Of a stretch of 64,000 nt of DNA, positions 1 through 12,574 are shown piece by piece; position 1 is the first letter of the stretch; the number at the start of each line of letters is the position of its first letter. The position numbers were made by a program, and so were the translations under genes. Where the stretch lies: contig JASWJB010000069.1 of NCBI GenBank assembly GCA_032433595.1, positions 1 through 64,000 of the forward strand, read 5' to 3'. This DNA comes from Conoideocrella luteorostrata (taxonomy: Eukaryota; Ascomycota; Sordariomycetes; Hypocreales; Clavicipitaceae). A model generated the notes under the pieces. The model did no database searches. It saw nothing but the letters and a program-made list of their open reading frames with translations, and was not told where the DNA came from.

Positions 1-1102
1 ATCCACCCGCTCTCGTGCTCCTTCATGCTGTAGCCAAGTGCTACACCAAAAGATCTCGAGGTTGAACTATAGGCAGTGCGTGATAGTCCCCAGTGATGGT
101 TCAGTAAACAGACATGCAGGCATACGTACGTGTGCCATCCAGTCCAGCAGAGTTTTCATTTTTCTTCCTCCCCATATAAACCCCTCAAAAGCAAGCCACT
201 CGGTACTATCTCCGCGGAAACGGCATGCTGTGTGACGCTGTCGCGCCAAGTGTTTTGTACGTGTCACAATGGATACAGAACATGGGGGTACAAGAGAATG
301 AATTTTGCCGCAGGAGCCTTTCCCTTGCCTTCCCTTCTCTTACCGATAGTATGAATGGGTTTGTCGGGTTCTCTCACTTGCCATCGGCGACTAGTGCAAG
401 CCTTCCTTGTCGTTACCCAGCCCGGGAGACCGGGAAGATAGAAATCAAGAAGTCCCGAAGCCAAGATATGTAATGCCAAGCAAGGGCGCCGCAGCTCGCA
501 AACTTTATCCATCCATCTCTTACCGCGAACACAAAGCACGGAACTTGAATGGTTCGTGGTTAGGCATAGGTACATGTTACCAAGTTATTGCGTTCATAGA
601 AACAGAAATATGATAAACTGCAATGCACATCGGGCGACATATTTTGTGCATGGCTTCGTAGCTACTACCTCATTATGCATTTCTACTTCATAATTGAATG
701 TAAATCTCTGCAACCAAACACTTCACAGCCAATCAGCCATGCTTGTCATCCGCCGCAGTAGCCTGTGCCACACACACCGGTCTCACCCCAACTTCGCCCA
801 ACGCTTGAGGTGTGCCCAGGTCAGGTACCTAGGTCTGCAACCTCTGCACCACCTTGCACGGCATATCCGGTCATCCCACACCTCTCGCAAAACGACTTTT
901 CTATTTCGGTGCAACGGAACTGGACACTCTTTTTGGTCTTTCCATCATCTTGTTTCACACGCGACAGGGCGAACTGGCTCCCCAGAGTCTTTGGGCTGTG
1001 CAGGCAAATGGTGCAAAAGCAAAACGACCGAATTTCTGAATGAAAGAAAGAAAGTCCAAGGAGGCTTACTTATGTCGTCATGCCGTCTCCATTTAGTGTT
1101 GA
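1..1102. other. Left-edge non-coding stretch
   Basis: No convincing gene was found. Open frames here are short and overlap on both strands without recognisable domains. The last part is the 3' flank of the signalosome gene that ends at 1103. Confidence 0.5.
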
Positions 1103-2726
1103 TCAAGGCATAACCCACACTGCTGTACCCTTGCCCTTCTTGGCTCGCTGCTGTCCCGTTCCACGAAGTCCCAGGCTTCGTCCCATAGATAGGCCTTGGA
1201 AATCCATGCTTTGGTCAAACGTTATGCCGGTGTCATTATTAGTGAGGCCATCGTTGTCTTTGAATACGGCCTTGAATAGCTCTTCTATCGAGGCGGAGAG
1301 ACTGCTTATAGCTTGCACGCGCTCAATGTCTACAACGGAAGTGATTTCCAAGATTTGCTCCTGCTGGTCGATTACTCCGTGGATCTTGCCGTCGATAATC
1401 AGAAATCCAAGTATTTCCTGGACCTCTGGAGCAGATACTCTGAGTTGTTTGGCAATCCAGGATATTTTCATCCGAGTGTAGGGGGCAATCAATTTAAGGA
1501 CACCTTTGGTGCGCATATTCCGGGTCACTTCGTCAATGTTCTCCGCAATGAATGGGTCTTCTAGAATATCTTGATGTGTCTGCAGTATGTTCTCATATCC
1601 ATGGACGTCGTCTCGTTGGTACGCATCGACGAGCTCTGTCATTGCTGAGATCCTGGGATCGGACTTGTACGGCTTGGTCTCTTGTGAATCGAAAGGATTG
1701 ATGTCGGACTTCATCAACATTGTGGTCAAGAGGAGATACTTTAGCACCTTGATGCGCTGCAGCGAGCCTGCCTCGTCGTAGTTGCGAAACGATTCGAAAA
1801 AATCGCTCTGTGCTTCCTTCCAATTCTCCTCAGCCATGTGCATCTTGCCGCCACATTCTCTGATAATGCCCATGATTCGGGGATGTGGCACGGCAGATTT
1901 GACCTTGAGCGCCCGCTGATACAGTGCTTTCAGCTGTTTGTTGTGTTTCGTTTCGGCCAGCATCTGAATCTCTAGGGCGTAGATTTCGAGCGAGTATGTG
2001 CCCTTGCTGGGGTCATCCGTACCGTCCGGTCGCTGGCAGGCCGCGTGAAGTTCTCGGAACTTTTTGGAAACCAAGGTATACTCCTTGCGATCGAGCAGTA
2101 GCTTTAGGAGCTTGATGTTGGTCTTGAGCCACAGCCGTTCGTTGTTCGTGCTCTGGAAGCTCTGTAGGGTAAGAGAATAGAACTTCTCCAAGCTGTGCGA
2201 AGCCTCTTGGCCGTCGGCGCCTTTTTCGACATAGTCAAGCATGTTGTTTATTGATTTTTCCGAGTAATTTCTCGTGACCGCCGATTTGACATAGGTCAGC
2301 AGCTCGGCAAAATGATCCGCTGCCTAACAGTCAGGTTGTCAGCGAGGCGGGAGCCTTCAGTTACTGAAGAAAATAGAAATCACATAGGATCGTCTTACTT
2401 CATGGTATTTCCCTTGCTTAACCTCCAGCTTTATTGCCTGCTTCAGCCCTTTGAAGCCCCATTCACTCTTTTCCTGTTCGAGTGGCGGAATGCCCAGAAA
2501 CTCGGTGATCGCATCGTTTGGGTCCGTAAGTTTCAGCTGCTTGGCATTGTAGTATTTGTTTTCGATGTCGACATCGCCGGATTCGTCTTCCTCGTCTTCT
2601 TCGTACTCAAAGTCGTAGCTGGCAGCTGCGATTAGCCTGGAAAGCACGGGAACTCGACCCAGGATAAGGATGCCTTGCTTACTGCTCCTCGTCGGACTCC
2701 TGCATGAAGTCTTCATCGTCTGACAT
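1103..2726 (-). CDS. csn2: COP9 signalosome complex subunit 2
   Basis: Scaffold subunit of the COP9 signalosome, the nuclear/cytosolic complex that removes NEDD8 from cullin-RING ligases; in fungi it affects development and secondary metabolism. Three exons are read: 2683-2726, 2399-2618 and 1103-2323, with GT-AG introns, in frame, giving 494 aa, normal for the family. The acidic N terminus (MSDDEDFMQESDEE followed by YDFEYEE) and the KYYNAKQLK segment are diagnostic for CSN2. The C-terminal third holds the winged-helix PCI region (KISWIAKQLRVSAPEVQEILG). The start is the only ATG in frame with the acidic head. The extreme C terminus (KKGKGTAVWVMP) could differ if a terminal intron is used. 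The neighbouring MFS gene lies downstream on the same strand. Confidence 0.95.
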
Positions 2727-3136
2727 CTTGGGCGGTCTGGCTTGTACGTGATGAGAAAAAGAAGAAAAAAGAAAACAGAGTTATTACAAGAGGCTGGCTT
2801 GGCACTTTTTCAAATGAATCGATCGTATGACGCGCCGAAGGTAGTTCGTCGTGTTGTGGTAAGTGAGAGCGGGCAGATGCGGCGGGGCTCCGGCCTGTGT
2901 GGTGGGAGCTTTGGCTTATCGATAAGTATACGTCCAGCAGTGTGAACAGTCCAATGCATCCCTAATGAACGATATCGTCACTTTCTTTAGCTGCCAAAAA
3001 AAAGAAAGGAAAAAGAAAGAAAAAAAAAAAAAATAACTTTATCGAAGAAATATTGCGTCTATATTTATTTCTAAGATCACTTAATACCGGAGGCTAGCCC
3101 GTCCAAAGCATGCAATTGCAACACTTCGTCCCCTTC
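2727..3136. other. Intergenic region with purine tract
   Basis: This is the promoter side of the signalosome gene and the 3' flank of the MFS gene's neighbour region. It contains an almost pure A/G tract at about 2996-3033. No coding sequence seen. Confidence 0.6.
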
Positions 3137-4898
3137 CTAATCAGCCTGCGCAAACCCTCTTGGAAGTCGAAACGCGACGATTAGCATCCCTGCCAGCAAG
3201 GCCAAACCGCCACAAACAAGGAAGGGCAACCCCATCCACGGGCCTCCAAGATCTATACCTTCACTGAGTAGCCACCCGAGAATAGGAGAGCTTATTAAAC
3301 CCATAATAGCCTCCATCATAGATACCGTCGTGTTTAGGGTAGCGACCGTATGAGGCTCGACAATTGCATTCAACAAAGCTCGACAGAGGGTTGAGAACCC
3401 CGTCCCGAGATTGGTGATGATGAGAGAGGTTATAAATAGCCAGGGCACGGGCGCGAAGGCCGTGAGCAAGGATCCACCAATGACGAATAGCACAGAAATG
3501 CGACTCAAGAGAAGATCACGACCGACAGGCCCATATCCTCGCTTGTTAACGAGCATCCATGACCCAACTGGGAGTATCGCAAGGAGCACAACAAGTGCTG
3601 TGATATTACTAACGGTCGAGATGTACGTGGCCTACCTACGTGTTAGACAGGACGATTTGCTCCTATGGGGTTGAGAACTTACCGTTGACCATTTCCAATC
3701 AAACCGCTTGGTCATGTATTGAAGCAAGTTGGCGATCGTGTTCAACTTGACGCCATAACTCAGCGTATAGGCTAGGATCAAAGTCATGACGCTTTTTGAC
3801 GCAAAGATGAACCGCCATATGTGGCTCATATCGTTCTTCGCAGTGAACATGGCCCGCTGAATCCACGTCTTTGGCGGAGTAGTGGGCATATTGGTCGGTC
3901 CGCCGAGACCGGCCCTCTGCGGCCGCTGGCTATCAGCTTTCTGGCGGAAAGATAATGTTTCAGGCACCAGAAGCGAAGAGAGTATGCCCGTCACAAGGAC
4001 CCCAAAGCCCAGCCACAGTGGAATCCAAGCGTTGATGGTGAGCAAGAATGCGGAAATAGGATTGATAACGACAGCCAGGATGAGTATTGTGGCGTACAAG
4101 AGGTAGAAGACGCTGGTACGCTTGTCTACAGGAATTGCGTCCGAGATAAGCGTCCATATCATGGCAGCGGCCATTTGACCGCCGCCCCCGATGAGAAATG
4201 CAATATTGCCATATAGAATAGACCACACAGAGAAGACTTTCGGCGAGCGTACTGTAATGACCAGTCAGTGAGTGACTGCCCGCGTTGGCAAGTAGCGCAT
4301 ATATCCTTGAGAATAAACGGGCGATACTCACAAACCAAAAGAATCCAAGCTGTTTGAAGGCCAAGGCCAAACAAGGAAAGAAATAAGACAGGACGCCGAC
4401 CATATTTATCGGCAATGACACCAAACGGAATCTGTACAAAAAAGGCTGGAGGCGGCCGGATGTCAGTTTGCGCCGACGGAAGCAACAGTTTGAGGACGAA
4501 ATGGGGCGCTTGAACTTACGAAACAACATTTCGCACGTAATCTCCCATGACCGAAGCATAGCAAGCTCTTTCTGGACGACCTTGTCCTTGCACCTATCGT
4601 CCGGATTGGCCACAGCACCCAGTTCGTGATCCGGGTAGATTTCGCCGCAAATACGGTCCTCCATGACTTGTGCCATGGGCGGCGCCATCATGAATTGGCT
4701 GACCTCGACAATAAACAAGAACAGCACACACATGCTCACCACCAAATGCTGAAAGGACTTGCTTGGGACGACGTCTGCTGGCAAATCTGTGTTCAGAAGA
4801 GGCGTGTCCTCGTTGAACACGTCTCCAAAATAATCATCCGCTTCTCGTTCGACATCTCTGCTTGCTGCCGCCCGGATAGGCATGCTTTGGGAAGACAT
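3137..4898 (-). CDS. MFS transporter
   Basis: Major facilitator superfamily permease of the plasma or vacuolar membrane; the substrate cannot be read from sequence. Four exons fit exactly in frame (4520-4898, 4332-4445, 3683-4251, 3137-3631), giving 518 aa. A long hydrophilic N terminus precedes TM1 (VSMCVLFLFIVEVSQFMM). The MFS signature loop is seen as IADKYGRRPVLF, and further hydrophobic segments follow in both halves. A long first extracellular loop carries cysteines (RICGEIYPD, DDRCKDK), as in a fungal-specific branch of uncharacterised MFS proteins. Start chosen: the first ATG, MSSQSMPIRAA. No lesions were seen. Confidence 0.88.
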
Positions 4899-5567
4899 GA
4901 TGGTGCCGCTCGTTTGCCACCTAGTTCACGCGATCATGACTTCATGGGCGGCTGGATAAGTCTTTTGATTGCTGATGCTGCAGAGTTCCGACTACCGCTC
5001 CAGCAGCTTATGAGCACTACTTTCACGACAACTCAATACAGAGCAAAGGAAAAAAACAAGTTTGAAGAGCATCAAGAATTGCGCAAGTCTTACATAATGG
5101 GAGTAAGATCGCGACGCGTGCTGACGAACTGTTTGCGCGGCTAGAAACAGAAACTGGAAACCCAAGGATCCAAGTTGGTTGGCCGACTCGGTGTTCACGG
5201 AACGTGAACCCGAAACTGGGTGAGCATCCCGGCGCCACGAATCACTTAACTAGATCCACTGCGGTTCCGGCAGCCACAGGGGCTTCCAGCAACGCCAACG
5301 TAACGTACGGCGCGCAGCCAACAATGCGAGCGTTTTGAGAGCGAGGGCGGCGCCTGGTTCTAGCCCAACAGGGGCAAAGCATACTACGCAATGCCTTACG
5401 CAACAGTGATGGGCGATGAAACAACAGGTGGCGCTAGAAGAAAGAGAATACGTGGAGACGGGATCTCGTACCCGCTGTTTTGGTTGGTTGATCGACTCTA
5501 TTAACCATGTCAGAGCAGCTTACTACTGTCCAATGCTTACTACAATACGGAGTGCTTACCTTGGCAT

Positions 5568-5809
5568 GCGGGGGATAGTTTAACTGAGCCATTCCGTCCA
5601 CATTGTCCAATTGAACCTTTCAATTCGAACGCCCACCACGGATGCATTTAAAGCTTGTTATTAATAAAATTTGTTAACTAAACAGCTATCTAAGCTATAT
5701 AATAGTTAATGCATTTCTTTGTCATAATTTTATCGTGTTTTTGGTCGCTGAGGCATTATCTCTTGCGGAGCTAATGCCACCTCCATGGCTCAGTTAAACT
5801 GTCCCCCGC
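5568..5809. mobile_element. MITE-like element with terminal inverted repeats
   Basis: The ends are 24-bp inverted repeats differing at one base: GCGGGGGAYAGTTTAACTGA followed by GCCA at 5568-5591, and its complement at 5786-5809. Outside these, weaker complementarity continues (GGCA-x-GC), and TACGGAGTG at 5546 pairs with CACTCCGTA at 5847-5855, so the true element may be about 310 bp. The interior is AT-rich and has no open frame, as expected for a non-autonomous DNA transposon. A target-site duplication was not convincing. Confidence 0.7.
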
Positions 5810-6478
5810 TTGCCTGGGCAGGAAGCCCGCTAACTGTCTCGCCGTCCACTCCGTACCAACAACCAAGGCGTCGACAAATTAACTAATCGAGACATCCAGG
5901 GCAGAGGCAGAGTGCGTGGGGTAGACCCGGACGTTTCGATTAATTTGTCAGGTGCGTGCCAACCTACCCTACTCCGTGCTACAATCGGCCTCCAGAGCCC
6001 ACTCGCCTGCGGAGTGCTACTCTCGGCTTGAGCGGATCCACCAACCGAGTCGTTTTCTCGATGAAAAGCAGCGGCGGCGAATGTAAGAATCGTGGCATCG
6101 TGGCATCTTAGATAACCACAATATGCTCTTGCAATGAGGGACGTCATGCTTTGAAACTTAAACCTGTCGACATCCTTGTGGTATCCGATTTAGAGCTGAT
6201 CTCTCATGCATCCGATGAGGCAAAAGGCATCGTCATTGAATCAGCACACTCGTGTACGGAGTTCTCCGTACGTACGTGGGCTAACACAGCCGGGCTTATG
6301 TCTCACTTGACCATGAGGTTCTTTGCCACAGAGCGTGTCACCTCCTTCCTCTCATTGCGCTCATCGTATCAGCCGCCGCACCAAGGTGACAGTACGTCTT
6401 TTCCATACTGTAAACGACTTCCGTCCGCTGGAAAGGATTTTTAATAAGGTAGGACTCGACAAGATGAAGAGTGGGAAA

Positions 6479-6492
6479 GGGGGGGGGGGGGG
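6479..6492 (+). repeat. G14 homopolymer run
   Basis: Fourteen consecutive G, immediately after GGGAAA. It is a simple-sequence tract with no associated gene. Confidence 0.9.
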
Positions 6493-8212
6493 TTCAGCCC
6501 CAGCATACTGCTTCTGCCAACAAAGACGGACTGATCGTAAACATAGCCTCCTTGAAGCTGGTGCCCAACGCAAACAAGCCTATTATTGGAATCCAACACA
6601 ATCCATGAGAAATGCCCATCCACGTGTTCTGGTGTGACAAGTCTAGGCGGGAATCCATGACATGTATGATACCTTTCAGCAGCGGATTGTTAACCTGAGG
6701 ACGCCAAGATCTGTGCGATAGCGATCGGAGTCATGGGAGGCTCCTCCATGTAGCTGGACGATAGCTGCGCAGCATCGACGGCTGCTGCCTCACTTGACTA
6801 CCAGGGGGCTTCCCATAGTAAGAATCCGGGTCTTAGCAGAGGCGTGTACTCCGTAATGTCGTGTCACTCTCATGGGCCAGCATATGCATCTACGGGGGGT
6901 ATGGGTAGTCCGCTGTCGAATAGATAGTTTGTCCACTTTGGATCCCGAGAGTCCCAGAGCGGGTAGTGTGATCGATGAGGCTTGCTGTCATTGGCATGGT
7001 GTGTGAAACACAGCCTCAAGAGCGCGAGAGGCGACCCAACATTGTACGATCAAAAAAAGTGAGGCTGGCTACAGCTAGGAACGTCGTGAACCCGAACTGA
7101 GGGGAAAATTATGGCCATTTTTTTTGGTGAGACAAAATTAGATAGCTGCTGGCAGGCGAATTCTTTTAGCAAAAAACAGGTATCTGTCCAATCATGCCCG
7201 CCCTTGTCTTGCGCGTTTGTCCGCCACTAAATCTGTTTGCCCCCTTTTCCGCGTCGGGCCAGCACAGCCAGCAAAACCTACCAGCCAAGCAGCGTAGATG
7301 GACGGGCAATCATTTCCACCTTTTGTGAACCCTAGGAGGGCCTCGTGGCGTGTTGGGAGGCGGAGAGCATGTTCGGTGCTGACTGACGGGAAAATTACGA
7401 GCCCTGCCGCAGACAGGACATCGTGAGCCTTTGTCCTTTTCCATGGCGATGATTCTCGCGCGATCGTGCGGCAAATTCGGCGGACATTCATAGCCCGACA
7501 AGCCTGGATTCACCATTGTCTCCCCCGGCCTTAGCATACGCACGGCTGAATGCGTAGAGTAATTGGACGCACAGGCTGAGGATGTGGGAAGCGTTAGCTG
7601 GCCATTAGGAGAAGATTGAGATTGGCTCCAAACAGGGTCTTACTTGGCTTGCAGGATGGATTACTATGAAGCAGTCTGCCCCGGATGGAAAGCGTCTACA
7701 ACACGACGGGGTGAGGCCAGATAAAGTAAAATAAAACGAAAGATGCCCTAGAGATCGGAGTGTCGCCACATGTGGCAGGAGGCTATTTCTGTATATATGT
7801 GTATACTCCGCACATATATATAAATATCGGCTGGGAAGTGACTAAGGGTGAGGGCACACTGCATGTCCGGCTCACTCGCGTCTTGTTGAGGGAGTAAAAT
7901 ACAGCAAGCTGCACCTGATTCAATTTTAGAGTAGCTGAAGGGACAGGCCTGGTTTTTACGGCAATTGGCTTCTGACGGCAGGAGCGTTCGTATCACTCTC
8001 AGCTTGTGACGAGAGGGGAGCAGAGCCTCATTGCATCATCTCCTATACAGGACAGGCTAGACAAAATTTTAGATTCATCAGTTCACTTGTACCACAGGCG
8101 CAAAATGGCTCCATTTATTTGCCATCACTGGCTTGTGCCGATCGTGGTGGCAATTTGAGCCGCATTTTTTGTTTGGCAGCCCTTGTGGGAAATTGTGAGG
8201 GGAGATGCCAAG

Positions 8213-8239
8213 TACTCCGTAGTTACTCCGTACTCCGTA
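8213..8239. repeat. Three TACTCCGTA copies
   Basis: Three copies of the nonamer lie at 8213-8221, 8224-8232 and 8231-8239; the last two overlap by two bases. The same motif or its complement occurs at many other intergenic sites in the window (see findings). Confidence 0.9.
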
Positions 8240-11200
8240 ATTAGTTGGCCGGCTAATCAGTTAATTAAATGCACAGATGGAGAGTTAATTATTGCATGGG
8301 TCGAGGAGCACAGGACTCCGGGCCTTGGCCCACCAAATTCACTACGCACAGTCCACAGCAGCGCCCCCTCACCCCGGGACGGTGAGGCTGTTGTTGTCTC
8401 TTCTGTCACTCTCATGCATCCGCAGGACAGGAGCCAAGCTAACTAACCCCATGTTATGTGTTATGACATGCTTATGCTTATGCAATGCTTATGGAATCCT
8501 TACGAGATCAGAGAGCCGGCGGTGAAATTTTCTCTGTCTAGGACCGAATCTGTCGGGCCCTCAAGTATTTAAGGAACATGTCACCTGGAGGCTCAAGGCG
8601 GTACAAGCGCGAAGCCCATTTAGCACAGCGGGGGTGGTCGCTGCATGTCCCTGTTTCACAGGTAAGGCATATTTTCCTCCGTCTAGCTAAATGCCTGCAG
8701 GCCCTACCCTGTCCACTGCATCATGCACATACTTGGCGTTTGCTGCGCTGGCATCGCCTGCTGCTCCCGATCACTCTCCCGTCTACACGTCCCGACCCAA
8801 TCTATAGATAGTTTTGTGCCTGGTGACTTGGGCTTGTTCACGCCCCTTTGCTTTTAACTAGACAGATGGGAAAACACCCCCTTGCGGTCAGAGGGAGAAC
8901 GTTGGTGGTGTGATTGCGCAAAATGTTTGCTGCACTGTTTGTGCAGTTGCAGGATGGGATGGCAAGCTGGACGAAAAGTACCCGAGGCAAGGCACGCAAC
9001 CCAAGCCACCATGTTAAGTATCACTGGTTAACGGCGTATACTTGCGGTTTCCCTGCTCTTTCAACCTCCGTATCCATTCCTGAGCTTGAAAATCGCACTC
9101 CACATTCCTGCTGTGCTATGCTCAGGATACAAGTTGACGTATTAGATGCATTGGTGATGCTACACAGGACACGGCACGGGCGTTTCCACCAAGTGGCTTT
9201 GAAAGTTCTTACGGATTCATGCTCGGCATCTGGAGCAAGGGCTATGATTGTAGTTCTCGATGCTTTTGGCGAATGTGCCGATTTAGTCTGTGCAGACCTC
9301 ATTGGGAATATACAGAGATAATTTCAAACCTATCAGATTGTCAAGGCAACTCGAAGCATCTGGTCCCGCAGCTACCAGAGGAGAAAGACACCCGATTTAA
9401 CCTTAAGGGGCTTTCTAAATAAATATGAAAATTAACTGCCTACCGCGCCTACTCACAGCTATCCCTTGCGTTTGATGCTTAAAGGGAAAGCACCGATTTT
9501 AAAAGATTAAAAGGGAGTCAGGTCAACCTTGATAGAGCTTTCTAGAAGCGGCAACGATGCAGACAAGAAACTACTTCATGAAGGTAGATCGAATCGAATG
9601 GTTCGAAAAGGCCCAAGCAGTAATATAACGGCAAGTCCGAATGCATACACTGATAGAGATTCACAGTGCCATAAGTACAGATGTAACCTTAGCGGCTATT
9701 TAGGGCTTTGACCTCGAGGCTGAACATAACTCTACGTTACATCTAACAACTTAGTGCGACCTGTCTCTTTTTGCCTATTACAGGATCTTCTATTCTTCTC
9801 ATTAAACAGCACGCGAGGTTCTCCTTTGGGCCTTAAACTTACAAAATGCTGGCGTATTGTAGCAATATTGTTGTCGTTCCTTCACGACTGACAAGGAATA
9901 CGTTAATCTAGCTGAGCTCGGCATGAACTACCCGAATGTCTTTAAAAGCGACATAAGCCTTCCATTCGTTGCTAATAGGGAGGTGGCTATTCTGTTCATG
10001 CGGACGTCTTCTTGAATTATCCAGGCAAAAGTCGGGCAGCTTATTTTCGTGACGCTGCAGTAGTCCTTCTAGCTCTCAGAGTTTGTGATTCAAGATTAAA
10101 TCTTCGGGTTACTCAAAATGGTTCACGATCTGCCGATGGACTGCCGACGTTCTGATAGTACAGCTCACAGACCTGGCGATAGCTTGGACTCGTTATTCTT
10201 CTCGAGCTGACGTTAGACAATGCGCCGAAGACATCATGCATGTTCGGACACCGCTGCCATGGGCTGCTGAAGATGATTGCACCTGCATTATTAAGCTGCT
10301 GCCAAATAATAGCGCTGAAGTAAAATGGAGAAGTTAAGATGATTGCTTGACATCTCTTGCTCTGGGCCACTGGGAATGGCTGTGTACTAGTAGCTTCTAC
10401 TTCGAGGCTGCTACTGGACAATGGCGCCAGGGTTAAACTCGAGGAATGACCGGGTCAGCAAGACAAGGCTCTGAAGGCAGTAGTAAGCAACTGCTCGAGA
10501 ACCGCGGCAAAATTCATGTGATGTATAGCCATGACCAAACACCATTTCGGTTGACCACTGCTCCGGTCGCTATCCGATCGATTGGCCGCTCGGGATCGCT
10601 GAGGGGGGTCGATTTGCAAGACTTCTTCGGCATTGGAGAACTGTTTTTCGCAAAACAGTCAGCCATGGTAAACTGGATACCATGCGGCTGAGAAGATGCC
10701 CAGGGGGGGAAGGCGAAGGATTCTTGACAGTAGGTGGTCCTGCAGGAGTGAAGATGACCCGCGTGACGAAAATCACTCGATTGCGTTAAAGGCCATCCTT
10801 CCCAGCAGATAACGACACATGCTGACACATAAAAGTGCAGCCACCTCCGCAATTTCTCCCAGCATACTGATCCTGCTGTAACCTGACTAGCTGATGGTCC
10901 TCTCCCCTCCGGGGCTTACGCTGACAGGACAGGGCAATATGCCTCCACCCACCTCAGCTTTTGTGCGTACCAATCACACAAGGATTCTCGAGCCGTCATG
11001 ACAAGCTACTTATAGTTAGTTATTCCGCGTTGCGCGGCGTGTATATACCCGTCCGCCTTGGTAAAGGAGGCGCCGTTTCTTACCTGTTTACCGCACATCC
11101 AGCACCCAATCATCAGGTATAAAGTGACATGAAGACGGCCCATATTCCTGTTTCCGCTTGATAGTGGGCCTAGTTTCCGAACTTTATGTTTGAAACTTCT

Positions 11201-11355
11201 ATTTGTTCATGGGTGGTGTAGGAACGGACCGAGTGGCACGCTGCGCTGACAGACATGTAAAAGCAAGGCCGATCCGGAACTCGGGGCCGGGCTATAAAAA
11301 AACAATGACGTCCCGGGTTGTCTAAGACCGGGAGAGAGTTTTATTTAATGCTCTT

Positions 11356-12321
11356 ATGCTTCCTTTTTGGATGTCTTATCTTAAAATGCTGTCTGTGGCT
11401 ATCTTTCTCCTCAGCGCGAGCCTCGCGACTGCAGACGCCCAATGTGACTGCTACCTCAGCGACGGTCCGTCTCCGACATACTTCAAATCCCGCTCCCTAT
11501 CGGACTTCCGGGCTCTTTCGCAATACGCCTCATCTCCGCCACCTGTAATAACCTCTGTGGACGGGAACGTCGATGCCGGCACCACGAGCCCTTTCTTCAA
11601 CTGGGGCACACCTCTTCGCGAGTTCTGGGCTCCCCAGAAGTACAAGAATGGCAACAGCTCCTTTCCCATGGTCAAAACACTCAATAATCTGTACATCGAG
11701 AAGAATGTTGAGGCCGACGGACCAGCAACATACCTCCGAATGAGAAGCACTCGTCTTCCAGGCTTTCAGACCGCTTCAGAATTGCAGTCCAATGAGCGCC
11801 TCGACCACGCTTCTATACGGATGTACTCCCGTGCGGTTGGATCGTCCGGCGCCTGCAGCTCCGTATTCACGTACCTGCACTCTGATGACCCGGCGCTGGT
11901 CCAGGAGTCAGATATAGAGATGCTTACCAAGGATGACCATAATTTGATCCACTACACCAATCAGCCTGGTGTGCTGAATGGGGAGACCGTGCCGGGGGCG
12001 TCTCATGAGGTGCACTTGCCGGGCGGGAAGGCGTGGTCCAGCTGGACGACACATAGATTGGACTGGACGCTGGGGAAGACGACGTTCTTTGCGGACGGAA
12101 AGGAGGTTCTACGCAGCGACTTTCAGGTCCCCAAGGATAAGAGCTTTGTGTTGTTGAACATGTGGAGTGATGGCGGGGTTTGGAGCGGCTTGATGGACGA
12201 GGGTGGTGAAGCGTATTTGGATGTGCAGTGGGTGGAGGTCCTGCATGGTGTGGTGCTGAAGGAGAGCTGTGGGAAGGTTTGTAAGGTGGAGGGTGAGCCC
12301 GGCACTGTGGTTGGTATGTGA
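11356..12321 (+). CDS. Secreted GH16-family glycoside hydrolase
   Basis: Single-exon 321-aa protein of the concanavalin A-like glucanase fold, probably acting on beta-glucans of cell walls. The N terminus has a signal peptide (MLSVAIFLLSASLATADA; the ATG codons at 11356, 11371 and 11386 are all possible starts). The catalytic GH16 pattern E-x-D-x-E is seen as ESDIE at residues 184-188. Upstream lies the usual aromatic lectin-fold core, and downstream the WTTHRLDW and FFADGKEV strands. The C terminus has two cysteines (SCGKVCK). It is convergent with the OPT gene 250 bp away. Closest groups are fungal GH16 proteins of unknown exact substrate. Confidence 0.88.
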   Translation: MLPFWMSYLKMLSVAIFLLSASLATADAQCDCYLSDGPSPTYFKSRSLSDFRALSQYASSPPPVITSVDGNVDAGTTSPFFNWGTPLREFWAPQKYKNGNSSFPMVKTLNNLYIEKNVEADGPATYLRMRSTRLPGFQTASELQSNERLDHASIRMYSRAVGSSGACSSVFTYLHSDDPALVQESDIEMLTKDDHNLIHYTNQPGVLNGETVPGASHEVHLPGGKAWSSWTTHRLDWTLGKTTFFADGKEVLRSDFQVPKDKSFVLLNMWSDGGVWSGLMDEGGEAYLDVQWVEVLHGVVLKESCGKVCKVEGEPGTVVGM

Positions 12322-12574
12322 GACGTGATGGTGTTGGATAACTGTACGAAGTTTTGTACAAAGGGTGATTAAGCCGGCAAAGGCTGGGATGTGTATGGGT
12401 TGTGGGGATATCAACCATTTGACCTGGGTTTATACATGAAAGAACTGAGGTGTGTATGATATGGGCATGTACAATTTACCTATTAGAGATTAGACATGAC
12501 ATGTATGTAACATAGCTATATGGAATCGCCACTGCTGCAATGTGCCACGCACCAGCTCGGATGAACCCAGGCCA

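Larger units (their letters stand above)
4899..11355. other. 6.4 kb gene-poor region
   Basis: No gene with recognisable domains or a good exon structure was found. It holds a MITE-like element at 5568-5809, several TACTCCGTA motifs, a G14 run at 6479-6492 and a promoter for the GH16 gene at its right end. Diverged transposon remnants are possible but could not be identified by eye. Confidence 0.5.
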
